From positions 1-32,382 of the forward strand of contig CAJWPJ010000012.1 in the NCBI GenBank assembly GCA_913045115.1: a stretch of DNA of 32,382 nt. Direction: 5' to 3'. The DNA is from an uncultured Gammaproteobacteria bacterium (GTDB lineage Bacteria; Pseudomonadota; Gammaproteobacteria; GCA-002705445; GCA-002716945). Below the pieces are notes generated by a model. That model searched no databases and had not been told where the DNA came from. It saw only the letters and a list, made by a program, of their open reading frames with translations. Shown in pieces: positions 15,802-23,441 of this stretch (the first letter of the stretch is position 1; the number at the start of each line of letters is the position of its first letter). Both the position numbers and the translations under genes were made by a program.

Positions 15802-16995
15802 TTACTTGAGTTGTGAAATATTCGTTTTGTGATCTTCTAGAATAGCGATTATTTGATTGTCGGTATTATATGGATCAGGAACTAATAAGTTTGGTGATTC
15901 TAGTTCTTTATATTCCACTTTTATGTCTGGCATTATTCCGTTTTCATGGATATGCCTGTCATTAGGTGTGTAGTATTTCGCTGTAGTGAGTTTTAGTGCT
16001 GATCCGTCTATCATTTCCTGTATTGATTGAACTGATGCTTTACCAAATGATTTCTCTCCATAGATTATTGCTCTTTCATGATCTTGAAGAGCCCCAGCTA
16101 CAATTTCAGAAGCAGATGCAGATCCTCCATTTATGAGAACATACAATGGCAAGCCCTCTAGGATATCCTCACTATTTGCAAAGTACTCTAGGTCCGAGTT
16201 ATTTGTTCGTCCTTTGGTATATACAATTTTTCCCGATTTCAAAAATAAGTCTGAGATACCAACTGCTGCTCCGAGAACTCCGCCTGGATTATTTCTAAGA
16301 TCGAGGATAAGTGCTACCATCATATTTCCACTTTCTTTCCTTAGATCATATATTGCCTTTCTAACGTTTACAGTTGAGTTGGATTGAAAACTAGATAGTC
16401 GCAAGTATCCTATCTCTCCGTTAAAGATTTCTGTTTTAATTCCTTTTGATACAATGATTTGCCTTACAAGCTCAAAATCTAATGGAGCTTTCTCTTTTTC
16501 TCTTAATATCTTTAGCTTTACTTTTGTTCCAGGTTCTCCTCTCATGAGCTTAACTGCATCATTGATTGATTTGTCTTTAAGTGAGATGTCTTGTACTTCG
16601 ATGACTAGGTCACCAGATTTAAGTCCTGCCCTTTGTGCTGGCGTATCGTCAATAGGAGAGATAATTTTCACAAATCCATCTTCCATTGTTATTTCAATTC
16701 CGATGCCACCGAACCTACCAGTTGTTCCAATTTTTAGTTCTGAAAAGTCTTCTTTGGTTAGATAATCAGAATAGGGGTCTAAATTGGAAACCATTCCCTC
16801 TATCGCGTAGTTGAATAATGTTTCATCATCTACATCATCAACATATTGATCTTTTATTTTTTTGTATACATCTATAAACTGCTGAATCTTCTCTGTTGGC
16901 ACCTCATTGTCAGATGTGTATGCAGGCGAACAGAATAAGGCAATCAATGCCATAAATATTACAAATTTAGAGGTTTTTCGTGTGATTATCATCAC
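15802..16995 (-). CDS. ctpA: C-terminal processing peptidase (S41 family, CtpA-like)
   Basis: A periplasmic Ser/Lys protease that trims or degrades exported proteins. The N-terminal signal (about residues 10-27, ending SPAYTS) is followed by a helical segment with NLDPYSDYLTKEDF, a PDZ domain (about 85-165; GGIGIEI, AGLKSGDLVIEV) and the peptidase core. Core motifs are LDLRNNPGG (230-239), GGSASASEIVAGALQD (290-305, catalytic Ser) and YGEKSFGKASVQ with Lys319 as the general base. Length 397 fits CtpA (about 380-440). Two adjacent ATGs occur at the start; either may be used. First gene of the minus-strand operon with the hydrolase; divergent from the arsR-type gene 67 bases away. Confidence 0.95.
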   Translation of the reverse strand: MMIITRKTSKFVIFMALIALFCSPAYTSDNEVPTEKIQQFIDVYKKIKDQYVDDVDDETLFNYAIEGMVSNLDPYSDYLTKEDFSELKIGTTGRFGGIGIEITMEDGFVKIISPIDDTPAQRAGLKSGDLVIEVQDISLKDKSINDAVKLMRGEPGTKVKLKILREKEKAPLDFELVRQIIVSKGIKTEIFNGEIGYLRLSSFQSNSTVNVRKAIYDLRKESGNMMVALILDLRNNPGGVLGAAVGISDLFLKSGKIVYTKGRTNNSDLEYFANSEDILEGLPLYVLINGGSASASEIVAGALQDHERAIIYGEKSFGKASVQSIQEMIDGSALKLTTAKYYTPNDRHIHENGIMPDIKVEYKELESPNLLVPDPYNTDNQIIAILEDHKTNISQLK

Positions 16996-17050
16996 GCTAA
17001 TAATAGCACTTTATTACTAGATTTATTATTAGTTTCGGCTAATATAGGTA

Positions 17051-17056
17051 TATAAT
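17051..17056 (+). promoter_or_regulatory. -10 element of the arsR-type gene (possible leaderless transcript)
   Basis: A perfect TATAAT ends six bases before the ATG at 17063, so transcription would start at or next to the start codon. No ribosome site lies between. The best -35, TTAGTT at 17029-17034, is weak. A leaderless message is inferred. Confidence 0.4.
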
Positions 17057-17062
17057 AATACA

Positions 17063-17404
17063 ATGGAAAACGAGCAAGTACAGTTAGAAGAAAAAATAGA
17101 ATATTCTTCCGCAGACCAAGAAAAAGACATAGAAACTGCCTCACGTTCTCTTAAGGCAATGTCCCATCCTTTAAGATTGATGATATTGTGCAAGCTGGGT
17201 GAAGGAGAATTTAGTGTCCAAGATATAGTTGATAATGTAGGTACATCACAAAGTAACATATCTCAGCATCTTGCTATACTCAGAGATAAAGGTATCCTCT
17301 CAGCCAGAAAGGATGCGAACAAAGTCTTTTATAAGGTTAGTGATTTCAAGACACTGAAGCTCATTGATATGATGAGAGAAGTTTTCTGCTCTAGACATAA
17401 CTGA
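17063..17404 (+). CDS. ArsR-family regulator, two-cysteine (SqrR/BigR/YgaV-like)
   Basis: 113 residues with an acidic N-terminal tail (1-25) and a winged helix: ASRSLKAMSHPLRLMILCKLG, helix-turn-helix SVQDIVDNVGTSQSNISQHLAILRDKG, and wing ILSARKDANKVFYKV. Two cysteines, Cys43 in LMILC and Cys109 in REVFC, occupy the positions of the two Cys of the persulfide sensors SqrR, BigR and YgaV (66 residues apart, as for Cys41/Cys107 in SqrR). Metal-binding ELCVCDL of classical ArsR is absent. Sulfide or redox sensing is therefore the best inference; the target is not visible. It precedes yibN by eight bases, probably same operon. Confidence 0.88.
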   Translation: MENEQVQLEEKIEYSSADQEKDIETASRSLKAMSHPLRLMILCKLGEGEFSVQDIVDNVGTSQSNISQHLAILRDKGILSARKDANKVFYKVSDFKTLKLIDMMREVFCSRHN

Positions 17405-17412
17405 TCCATACA

Positions 17413-17820
17413 ATGGATCATTCATTTGAATTTATTCTCAATCATCCAGTTTTATCAGTAGCTTTATTTATATTTATTTATCTTATTATTTCTTTTGAGA
17501 TAAAGAATTTAACAAAAAAATACAAATCAATCACCTGTAATGATCTAGTAACCAAGATTAACGAGAATGACATTGTTGTACTAGATACAAGAGAGAAAGC
17601 AGAATATAAAAAAGGCCACATATCAAATGCAATACTACATGACTCATCATCGTCAAAAAATTTAGATTTTAATGAAGTCGTCATATACGACAAGGATGAA
17701 ATATCAAGTGTAAGTAGTGCAGAAAAAATATCCAAGAATAATTCAATTAAAGTCTTATATCTAGAGGGAGGTATACAGTCGTGGACTGATAATAACTTTC
17801 CACTAGTGGAGGGAAAATGA
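17413..17820 (+). CDS. yibN: YibN-like membrane-anchored rhodanese-domain protein, active Cys lost
   Basis: 135 residues: an N-terminal membrane helix (about 13-30, HPVLSVALFIFIYLIISF) then a rhodanese fold (about 40-133) with VVLDTREKAEYKKGHISNAI and LEGGIQSWTDNNFPLVEGK, closely like E. coli YibN in order and ends. In E. coli yibN-grxC-secB-gpsA is the gene order, and here yibN-secB-gpsA remains without grxC. The active-site loop reads VVIYDKDEISSVSS, so the usual catalytic Cys after VVxY is Asp93. The only Cys is Cys42, outside the loop. Sulfur transfer is therefore unlikely; a structural role in the membrane is possible. The stop overlaps the secB ATG by four bases. Confidence 0.87.
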   Translation: MDHSFEFILNHPVLSVALFIFIYLIISFEIKNLTKKYKSITCNDLVTKINENDIVVLDTREKAEYKKGHISNAILHDSSSSKNLDFNEVVIYDKDEISSVSSAEKISKNNSIKVLYLEGGIQSWTDNNFPLVEGK

Positions 17821-18254
17821 CTGACAACAAAGTACAATTTAATATTCAAAGAATATATCTTAAAGACATTTCATTTGAATCACCTATGGCACCTGAAGTG
17901 TTCACTAATATGTCATCAACTCCAAAGGTAGGTTTTAATTTTGAGTCTAACATAACTAATTTATCAGACGATATTCATGAACTGACTTTGACTTTTAACG
18001 TAAAAGCAGAAGTTGAAGATAAAACATTATACCTTGTAGAATTGAAGCAGTGTGGAGTGTTCACAATTTCGTCAGACGATAAAGATCTTAAAAAAAGATT
18101 CTTGAATGTACACTGCGCTGAAATAGTTTATCCGTATGCCCGAGAGAATATTTCAAACATTATTCAAAAAGGAGGTTTTCCTCCTCTATTTTTATCTCCG
18201 ATAGATTTTCATACAATTTATCAGAATGAACTGGATAAAAGAAAAGATACTTAA
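17817..18254 (+). CDS. secB: Protein-export chaperone SecB
   Basis: A cytosolic tetrameric chaperone that keeps exported proteins unfolded and hands them to SecA. 145 residues, normal for SecB (155). Family motifs: FNIQRIYLKDISFESPMAP near the start, FNVKAEVEDKTLYLVELKQCGVF (shown in part as VKAEVEDKTLYLVELKQCG), and YPYARENISNIIQKGGFPPLFLSPIDF (in part ARENISNIIQKGGFPPL), which is diagnostic. The ATG overlaps the yibN stop (ATGA), and the stop overlaps the gpsA ATG by one base. Confidence 0.97.
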   Translation: MTDNKVQFNIQRIYLKDISFESPMAPEVFTNMSSTPKVGFNFESNITNLSDDIHELTLTFNVKAEVEDKTLYLVELKQCGVFTISSDDKDLKKRFLNVHCAEIVYPYARENISNIIQKGGFPPLFLSPIDFHTIYQNELDKRKDT

Positions 18255-19264
18255 TGAAGTATAAATTCAGAGTAATAGGTGCTGGCGTCTGGGGCTTGGC
18301 CTTCTCGGATTATCTTTTGAATCTAGGTCATAATGTCGAAATATTCAGGAGAGATAGGAACTTAGATGCAGAGAGCATCCGACAAATCGGACTTAAGAAC
18401 ATAACATCCGGCCACATTAAATCACTAGATACTCTTAATGACTTACAGCTTGATAATGAAATAAATATCGTTGCTGTTAACAGCAAAGGTTTTAGCAATC
18501 TTCTAAATACTTATGAGAGCTACTTTACTAGATTAACTGAGTTGGTGTCACTGACAAAAGGTATTGATCATCAAAGTGGAAAATACTTTAGTAACTTTGT
18601 ATTTGATAAATTTAAGAATATCCAAAAATATGGACTTATATCCGGCCCTTCCTTTGCTAAGGATTTATGCGATGGGAAGACAATTGCTGTGTCTTTTGCT
18701 TCTCTAGATGATGTCTTGTCTAAAACCATGTCTGATGCAACAAGAAGCTCATATTTTACGATGATCCCAACAAAAGATGTTTCTATTATTGAGATTGCAG
18801 GAATTATAAAAAATATTGCTGCAATTATATGTGGAATGACAGATGAATATTTTGACAAGGGTACTCATGTGAACAAAATTATAAAAAAAGCTTGCGAAGA
18901 AGTATGGCAGCAAAATTTGAAAGATTGGGAGTTTCTTCCCGCTGAAACCTATAAAAATATGACTGATAATCTGAACCATAACAAGGAAGCAATTATATCT
19001 TCGCCCGGCTTTATAGGAGACATGATTTTAACTTGCAAACAGAGTCAATCTCGTAATTATCAATTTGGAAAGCTTATTGCTGATTCAAAAATAACTGTTG
19101 AGGATGCTAAAAATAAAATTGGAACGGTTGAGGGCTATGACTGTTGCCAAACACTTGTAGAGAAAAAGTATATCACTAATAGTTTAACAAAACTTTTATA
19201 TAATATTTTAAAATCAAATAGCACAGACCGCGAAAGACTACTCAAACAATTTTTACAAGCCTAA
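18254..19264 (+). CDS. gpsA: Glycerol-3-phosphate dehydrogenase (NAD(P)+)
   Basis: Reduces dihydroxyacetone phosphate to sn-glycerol-3-phosphate for phospholipid synthesis, feeding PlsC-type acyltransferases such as the one at 25316. 336 residues. Motifs: VIGAGVWGLAFSDYLLNLGH (NAD-binding GxGxWG), SLTKGID, GPSFAKD, IAGIIKNIAAIICG with the catalytic Lys, and FIGDMILTCKQSQSRNYQFGK, the GpsA signature. The normal LGDL is IGDM, a mild change. Starts on the last base of secB; its final 12 bases overlap the convergent ntrC. Confidence 0.96.
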   Translation: MKYKFRVIGAGVWGLAFSDYLLNLGHNVEIFRRDRNLDAESIRQIGLKNITSGHIKSLDTLNDLQLDNEINIVAVNSKGFSNLLNTYESYFTRLTELVSLTKGIDHQSGKYFSNFVFDKFKNIQKYGLISGPSFAKDLCDGKTIAVSFASLDDVLSKTMSDATRSSYFTMIPTKDVSIIEIAGIIKNIAAIICGMTDEYFDKGTHVNKIIKKACEEVWQQNLKDWEFLPAETYKNMTDNLNHNKEAIISSPGFIGDMILTCKQSQSRNYQFGKLIADSKITVEDAKNKIGTVEGYDCCQTLVEKKYITNSLTKLLYNILKSNSTDRERLLKQFLQA

Positions 19265-20650
19265 TTCTTTTATTTTTCTTGTGATGGTATTTCTTCCAAG
19301 ACCTAATATTTTAGCTGCATCGATACGTTTACCATTACTTGCAGTTAAGGCCTCCTTGAGTAGTAACTTTTCAATTTCCTTTGAAAATAGGCTTAGGTCA
19401 TTACTGTGCGATAAAACTTCTTTTATATGATCTGTTAAATTCTCTTCCCATGATGACCCTGAACCGTTACTAGTAGATTGTTCAGCAGCTGTACTATCAG
19501 AATGAGGTATTTTTACTTCATCTGGAATATCATCAACTGTAATTGTAGAGGATGGAGCCATCACTGTCATATATCGACAAATATTCTCCAACTGCCTGAT
19601 ATTTCCTGGCCAATCATAATCATTTAAAAACTGCATGGCTGTATCATCAATTGTTTTTGAGTCACTCTTGAGTTCATCAGCGCTTTTATTTAAAAAATAC
19701 TTTACGAGTTCTGCGATATCTTCTTTTCTCTCCCTAAGAGGAGGGAGTTCAATCCTAAACACATTGAGTCGGTGATATAGATCTTCACGAAATTTTCCAC
19801 TTTTAATAAGTTTTTCAATGTTTTGATTAGTTGCTGCTATAATCCTAACATCAGATTTAATTGGCTTTTGGCCACCAACTCTATAAAACTCATGACTTGA
19901 TAGTACTCTCAGTAACCTTGTTTGTAGTTCTGGGTGCATATCTCCAATTTCATCGAGAAACAAAGTTCCACCTAAAGCTTGCTCAAATCTTCCAATTCTT
20001 TGTGATTGAGCCCCAGTAAATGATCCTTTTTCATGCCCAAATAGCTCACTTTCAAGTAATTCGTGTGGGATAGCAGCCACATTTATTGCAACGAATGGCT
20101 CATTGTTTCTTGGACTATTTGTATGAACTGATTGTGCAATTAATTCTTTGCCTGTACCAGACTCGCCCCTGATGAGAACCGTAATATCTGTTTTTGAAAT
20201 CTTACCTATGGCCTTAAAAACATCTTGCATAGAATCAGCTTTACCAACGATATTATTTTTTGAACTATTTTTGACATCAGTGCTATTTATCCCATTAGAT
20301 CTTGTGGCTTTGATAGCTAACTTTCTTATTTCATTTATATCAAATGGCTTCGTTAAATATTCAAAAGCACCACCTTTATATGCTGAGAGTGCATTATCAA
20401 TGTTCGCATGTGCAGTTATGATAATTGTCGGGATTTCAGGAAATTTTACGGAAACTTTATCAAGAAATTCTAGCCCCGACATTCCAGGCATTTTTATATC
20501 TGTTATTATTAAATCAGGTTGCGTTGAATTAAGTCCAATTAAAGCTTCTGATGCGTTAGCAAAGGCTTCAACCTCAAAAAGGTCTTCAAGTGCACTCGTG
20601 CAAATAGTTCTTATGCTCTGTTCATCATCAATTATCCAAACTTTATTCAT
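19253..20650 (-). CDS. ntrC: Nitrogen regulation response regulator NtrC (GlnG)
   Basis: Activates sigma-54 promoters when nitrogen is short. Three domains: receiver (1-120; Asp51 in LIITDIKMPGMSG phosphoacceptor, Lys101 in LTKPFD), AAA+ domain (about 135-370; Walker A RGESGTGKE, Walker B GTLFLDEIGDM), and a C-terminal Fis-type helix-turn-helix (RIDAAKILGLGRNTITRKI). The sigma-54 contact loop reads EKGSFTGA, i.e. GSFTGA in place of the usual GAFTGA. Length 465 matches E. coli (469). It overlaps ntrB by 8 bases, forming glnA-ntrB-ntrC. The sigma-54 promoter upstream of glnA is its obvious target. Confidence 0.96.
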   Translation of the reverse strand: MNKVWIIDDEQSIRTICTSALEDLFEVEAFANASEALIGLNSTQPDLIITDIKMPGMSGLEFLDKVSVKFPEIPTIIITAHANIDNALSAYKGGAFEYLTKPFDINEIRKLAIKATRSNGINSTDVKNSSKNNIVGKADSMQDVFKAIGKISKTDITVLIRGESGTGKELIAQSVHTNSPRNNEPFVAINVAAIPHELLESELFGHEKGSFTGAQSQRIGRFEQALGGTLFLDEIGDMHPELQTRLLRVLSSHEFYRVGGQKPIKSDVRIIAATNQNIEKLIKSGKFREDLYHRLNVFRIELPPLRERKEDIAELVKYFLNKSADELKSDSKTIDDTAMQFLNDYDWPGNIRQLENICRYMTVMAPSSTITVDDIPDEVKIPHSDSTAAEQSTSNGSGSSWEENLTDHIKEVLSHSNDLSLFSKEIEKLLLKEALTASNGKRIDAAKILGLGRNTITRKIKELGL

Positions 20651-21725
20651 AGACTTTATTCCTAACTGGGAGAACTATTGTAAATATGGTTTCCCGGTGT
20701 TTACTTGAGCATTCAATAAGTCCAGAATTTTGCATTATAATTGATTGAGCGATTGTTAGCCCAAGGCCCATGCCATCTGACTTTGTGCTAACCATCGGAT
20801 AAAAAATCTCTTTCAATTTTTCGTCAGGAATACCAGGGCCGTTATCAATTACATCAATTTTAGCAACTAGTGCACAGTATTCATTACCAATCGTGTAACT
20901 AGGTTCAGCTCGAGTTCTGATAGTAATGTTACCCTTGAACTCTAGTGCTTGGATTGAATTTCTAACGAGATTGATTAATGCCTGTATGAGTTGTTCTTTG
21001 TTTGTGTTTACATCTGGAATACTGGGGTCATAGTCTTTCTGAAAGATAACATTCTTATTCTTAAGATCAAATTTAAAGAGATCAACGACGTGCTCTGTGA
21101 CTTCATGAATATTTATGAATGATTTTTTTATTTCAGTCACTGGCAGCGCCATATCATTAAGGAGATTGACTAAGCGGCCGGTCTCTTTTTTTATGATATC
21201 AGTAAACTTTGTATAAGATTGATCGAGAGATTTTTCTAATATTTGTGCGGCTCCAAGTATTCCACCCAGAGGATTTTTTATTTCGTGAGATAACCCTTTT
21301 ATCATCTCTCTTGTTGCTCTCTCTTGTTCAATTAAATTTTGTTCTAGAGATATGCTGTGCAACCTACCAGTTTCTGTAAATTCAATAAGTGTAACACTCT
21401 CATTTTCTAGCTTAGCTCGAGAGATATTACAATCTACTATTTTCTCGTTTCCTTCAAAGTTCTTAAATTTCAAATCTCTGATCATTTTAGAGTGATTCTC
21501 ATCACGTACAGACTCAACATGCTGCCCTATACTCTTGTGACCAATTGAAGATTTTAGAGATGAGATGTTTGGAAACCTGTTACTTATGCCTAATAAATTT
21601 AAAGCAGAAATGTTTATAAAAAAATAAGAATTGTCATCATTTAATACAACAACGGCGGTTGATATATTTTCCAGAATATCCAAAAGAATCTTTGGGTCCA
21701 ATGTTATTTTATTTTCTAATTCCAT
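20643..21725 (-). CDS. ntrB: Nitrogen regulation sensor kinase NtrB (GlnL)
   Basis: Cytosolic histidine kinase/phosphatase for NtrC. A PAS domain (about 15-110; TAVVVLNDDNSYFFINISA) is followed by the dimerisation helix with the phospho-accepting His in IKGLSHEIKNPLGGILGAAQ and an ATPase domain with N box LINLVRNSIQAL, G1 DNGPGIPDE and G2 STKSDGMGLGL. No membrane segment. I place the start at the ATG at 21725 rather than 21737: AGGAAG lies three bases before it, and the upstream ATG sits inside the glnA-ntrB hairpin. Length about 360 (349 in E. coli). Confidence 0.94.
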   Translation of the reverse strand: MELENKITLDPKILLDILENISTAVVVLNDDNSYFFINISALNLLGISNRFPNISSLKSSIGHKSIGQHVESVRDENHSKMIRDLKFKNFEGNEKIVDCNISRAKLENESVTLIEFTETGRLHSISLEQNLIEQERATREMIKGLSHEIKNPLGGILGAAQILEKSLDQSYTKFTDIIKKETGRLVNLLNDMALPVTEIKKSFINIHEVTEHVVDLFKFDLKNKNVIFQKDYDPSIPDVNTNKEQLIQALINLVRNSIQALEFKGNITIRTRAEPSYTIGNEYCALVAKIDVIDNGPGIPDEKLKEIFYPMVSTKSDGMGLGLTIAQSIIMQNSGLIECSSKHRETIFTIVLPVRNKVYE

Positions 21726-21734
21726 TTGCTTCCT

Positions 21735-21758
21735 CATGCTGCCCGTTTGGGCAGCATG
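21735..21758 (-). terminator. Hairpin between glnA and ntrB
   Basis: A perfect 10-bp GC-rich stem, CATGCTGCCC with GGGCAGCATG and a four-base loop, lies just after the glnA stop. No U run follows on the minus strand, where AGGAAG and the ntrB start come directly. It probably acts as a partial terminator or message-stabilising stem, as in the enteric glnA-glnL gap. The ntrB ribosome site adjoins the stem. Confidence 0.6.
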
Positions 21759-21767
21759 TAAAGTTTC

Positions 21768-23180
21768 TTATAGACTGTAATACATCTCAAATTCGCATGG
21801 ATGAGTAGATTGTCGTAATCTTTGAACTTCATCCATCTTCAGGTCAATGTACGAGTCAATCATGTTATTAGTGAATACATCACCTGCATTGAGAAACTCT
21901 CTATCTTTATCAAGCGCGTCAAGAGCTACATCGAGACCAGGAGCTACAGTTGGAAGAAGAGCTTCTTCTTCTCTACTTATTGCAAAAAGATCTTTGTCCA
22001 TTGCAGGGCCTGGATCTATTTGGTTTTTAATACCATCAAGCCCAGCCATCATCATTGCAGAAAATGCGAGATATGGATTGGCGGTTGAGTCAGGAAATCT
22101 CACCTCTATCCTTCTTGCTTTATCGCTCATTACATATGGGATCCTAATTGATGCCGACCTATTTCTTGCTGAATAGGTTAGTATGACTGGAGCCTCAAAG
22201 CCTGGAATAAGTCTCTTATAACTATTTGTAGATGCATTAGTAAAAGCGTTTAATGCTCTTGCATGCTTTATTATGCCGCCAATATACCAAAGAGCTTCTT
22301 GTGATAAGTTACCATATTTATCACCAGCAAAAATATTTTTGCCATCTTTTGATAATGATTGGTGAACATGCATCCCTGTTCCATTATCGCCAACTACTGG
22401 CTTCGGCATAAATGTTGCTGTTTTTCCAAAAGCGTGGGCCACATTTTGAACAACATATTTGTACTTTTGAACTTCATCAGCTTTTTTCACAAGAGTATTA
22501 AATAATGTTCCTATTTCACATTGGCCTGCTGTTGCTACTTCATGATGATGTACCTCACATTTCACACCTACCTCTTGAAGAGTTGTGATCATAGCTGATC
22601 TACAGTCTTGAAGTGCATCTACAGGAGGCACCGGAAAATATCCTCCTTTTACGCCTGGTCTGTGTCCCATATTTCCGTCTTCATAACTTTTGCCACTATT
22701 CCAGCATGCTTCAGATGAATCAACTTTAAAAAAGCAGCTTCCTATAGTGTCTTCAAATTTAACATCGTCGAAAACAAAGAATTCATTTTCAGGACCAAAG
22801 TAAGCAGTATCGGCTATTCCAGAATCAGTCAGATATTTTTCTGCTTTTTTCGCAATACCTCTTGGGTCCTTTTCGTAGCTTGAACCATCTGCTGGTTCTA
22901 TTACATCACAAGTCACATTAATAGTAGGCTCATCATAGAACGGATCAGCGAAGGCTGTAGATGTATCAGGCATCAAAATCATGTCAGATTCATTAATATC
23001 TTTCCATCCTGCTATCGATGATCCATCAAACATTTTACCCTCGTCACAATCAGTGGAGATTCCGTCTTCAGTAGCTGTTACAGTAACGTGCTGCTCCTTC
23101 CCTTGTGTATTTGTGAATCTGTAATCGATGAATTTAGCTTCTTTCTCATCGACCAGTTTCATTATGTCATTTGCACTCAT
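21768..23180 (-). CDS. glnA: Glutamine synthetase, type I
   Basis: Makes glutamine from glutamate, ammonia and ATP. 470 residues from the chosen start [14 protein letters not shown], which aligns with E. coli MSAEHVLTMLNEHE; the ATG at 23192 would add four residues (MRNK), and AGGAAT lies at correct distance before 23180. Motifs: [54 protein letters not shown] and [20 protein letters not shown]. The adenylylation segment reads MDKDLFAIS where E. coli has MDKNLYDLP: the target Tyr is Phe399 (codon TTT at 21986-21984). GlnE-type control would thus be impossible. First gene of glnA-ntrB-ntrC, behind a sigma-54 promoter. Confidence 0.97.
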   Translation of the reverse strand: MSANDIMKLVDEKEAKFIDYRFTNTQGKEQHVTVTATEDGISTDCDEGKMFDGSSIAGWKDINESDMILMPDTSTAFADPFYDEPTINVTCDVIEPADGSSYEKDPRGIAKKAEKYLTDSGIADTAYFGPENEFFVFDDVKFEDTIGSCFFKVDSSEACWNSGKSYEDGNMGHRPGVKGGYFPVPPVDALQDCRSAMITTLQEVGVKCEVHHHEVATAGQCEIGTLFNTLVKKADEVQKYKYVVQNVAHAFGKTATFMPKPVVGDNGTGMHVHQSLSKDGKNIFAGDKYGNLSQEALWYIGGIIKHARALNAFTNASTNSYKRLIPGFEAPVILTYSARNRSASIRIPYVMSDKARRIEVRFPDSTANPYLAFSAMMMAGLDGIKNQIDPGPAMDKDLFAISREEEALLPTVAPGLDVALDALDKDREFLNAGDVFTNNMIDSYIDLKMDEVQRLRQSTHPCEFEMYYSL

Positions 23181-23224
23181 TTTATTCCTCACTAGTGATT
23201 TTTTGTTATATGCACTAGATAAAC

Positions 23225-23240
23225 TGCATTAATCATGCCA
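23225..23240 (-). promoter_or_regulatory. Sigma-54 (RpoN) promoter of glnA
   Basis: On the minus strand TGGCATGATTAATGCA has the invariant GG and GC ten bases apart, close to the TGGCAC-N5-TTGCA consensus. Transcription would start near 23214, about 34 bases before the glnA start at 23180. NtrC in the same operon supplies the activator. Confidence 0.7.
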
Positions 23241-23285
23241 CTATTTTTTCTTTATATACTTGTTAGTGATCTATATTGTGACATA

Positions 23286-23352
23286 ATATGCACTAAAAAG
23301 GAACATAAAATGCATAAACATAGTGCATATGCACTATATATGAACATGCAAT
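23286..23352. promoter_or_regulatory. Two NtrC-like sites as a direct repeat upstream of glnA
   Basis: ATATGCACTA-N5-GAACAT occurs at 23286-23306 and again at 23327-23347, 41 bases apart (close to four helical turns). TGCACTA is the left half of the enteric NtrC site (TGCAC-N7-GTGCA); the right half here is GAACA. They lie about 75-135 bases upstream of the predicted glnA start point, where NtrC enhancers normally sit. A third ATATGCACTA occurs at 23208-23217, over the predicted transcription start. Confidence 0.55.
23320..23337. repeat. Perfect 18-base palindrome in the glnA-glyRS gap
   Basis: ATAGTGCATATGCACTAT reads identically on both strands and is centred about 115 bases upstream of the predicted glnA transcription start. 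It places two TGCACTA half-sites back to back, the reverse of the usual NtrC arrangement. It may be a dimer operator or two abutting half-sites. Confidence 0.7.
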
Positions 23353-23412
23353 AAAATATTTTTGGGGCAATTAAATTAACTAAAATTCTTATGCATAGTT
23401 TGTAGATATAAG

Positions 23413-23418
23413 TATAAT
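23413..23418 (+). promoter_or_regulatory. -10 element for the glycyl-tRNA synthetase gene
   Basis: A perfect TATAAT lies 13 bases before the AAGGAG ribosome site. No convincing -35 is seen (TATGCA at 23390-23395 is the best). Confidence 0.4.
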
Positions 23419-23441
23419 TTCTATATTCCTAAGGAGTGAAT

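Noticed and set aside
17063-17404. Classical arsenic or metal-responsive ArsR
   Set aside because: The ELCVCDL metal motif is absent and no arsenic or metal-export gene is nearby; the two Cys match persulfide sensors instead.
23320-23337. The palindrome as a canonical NtrC dimer site
   Set aside because: The half-sites point outward (GTGCA then TGCAC), the reverse of the known NtrC site, so it is reported only as a palindrome with NtrC-like halves.
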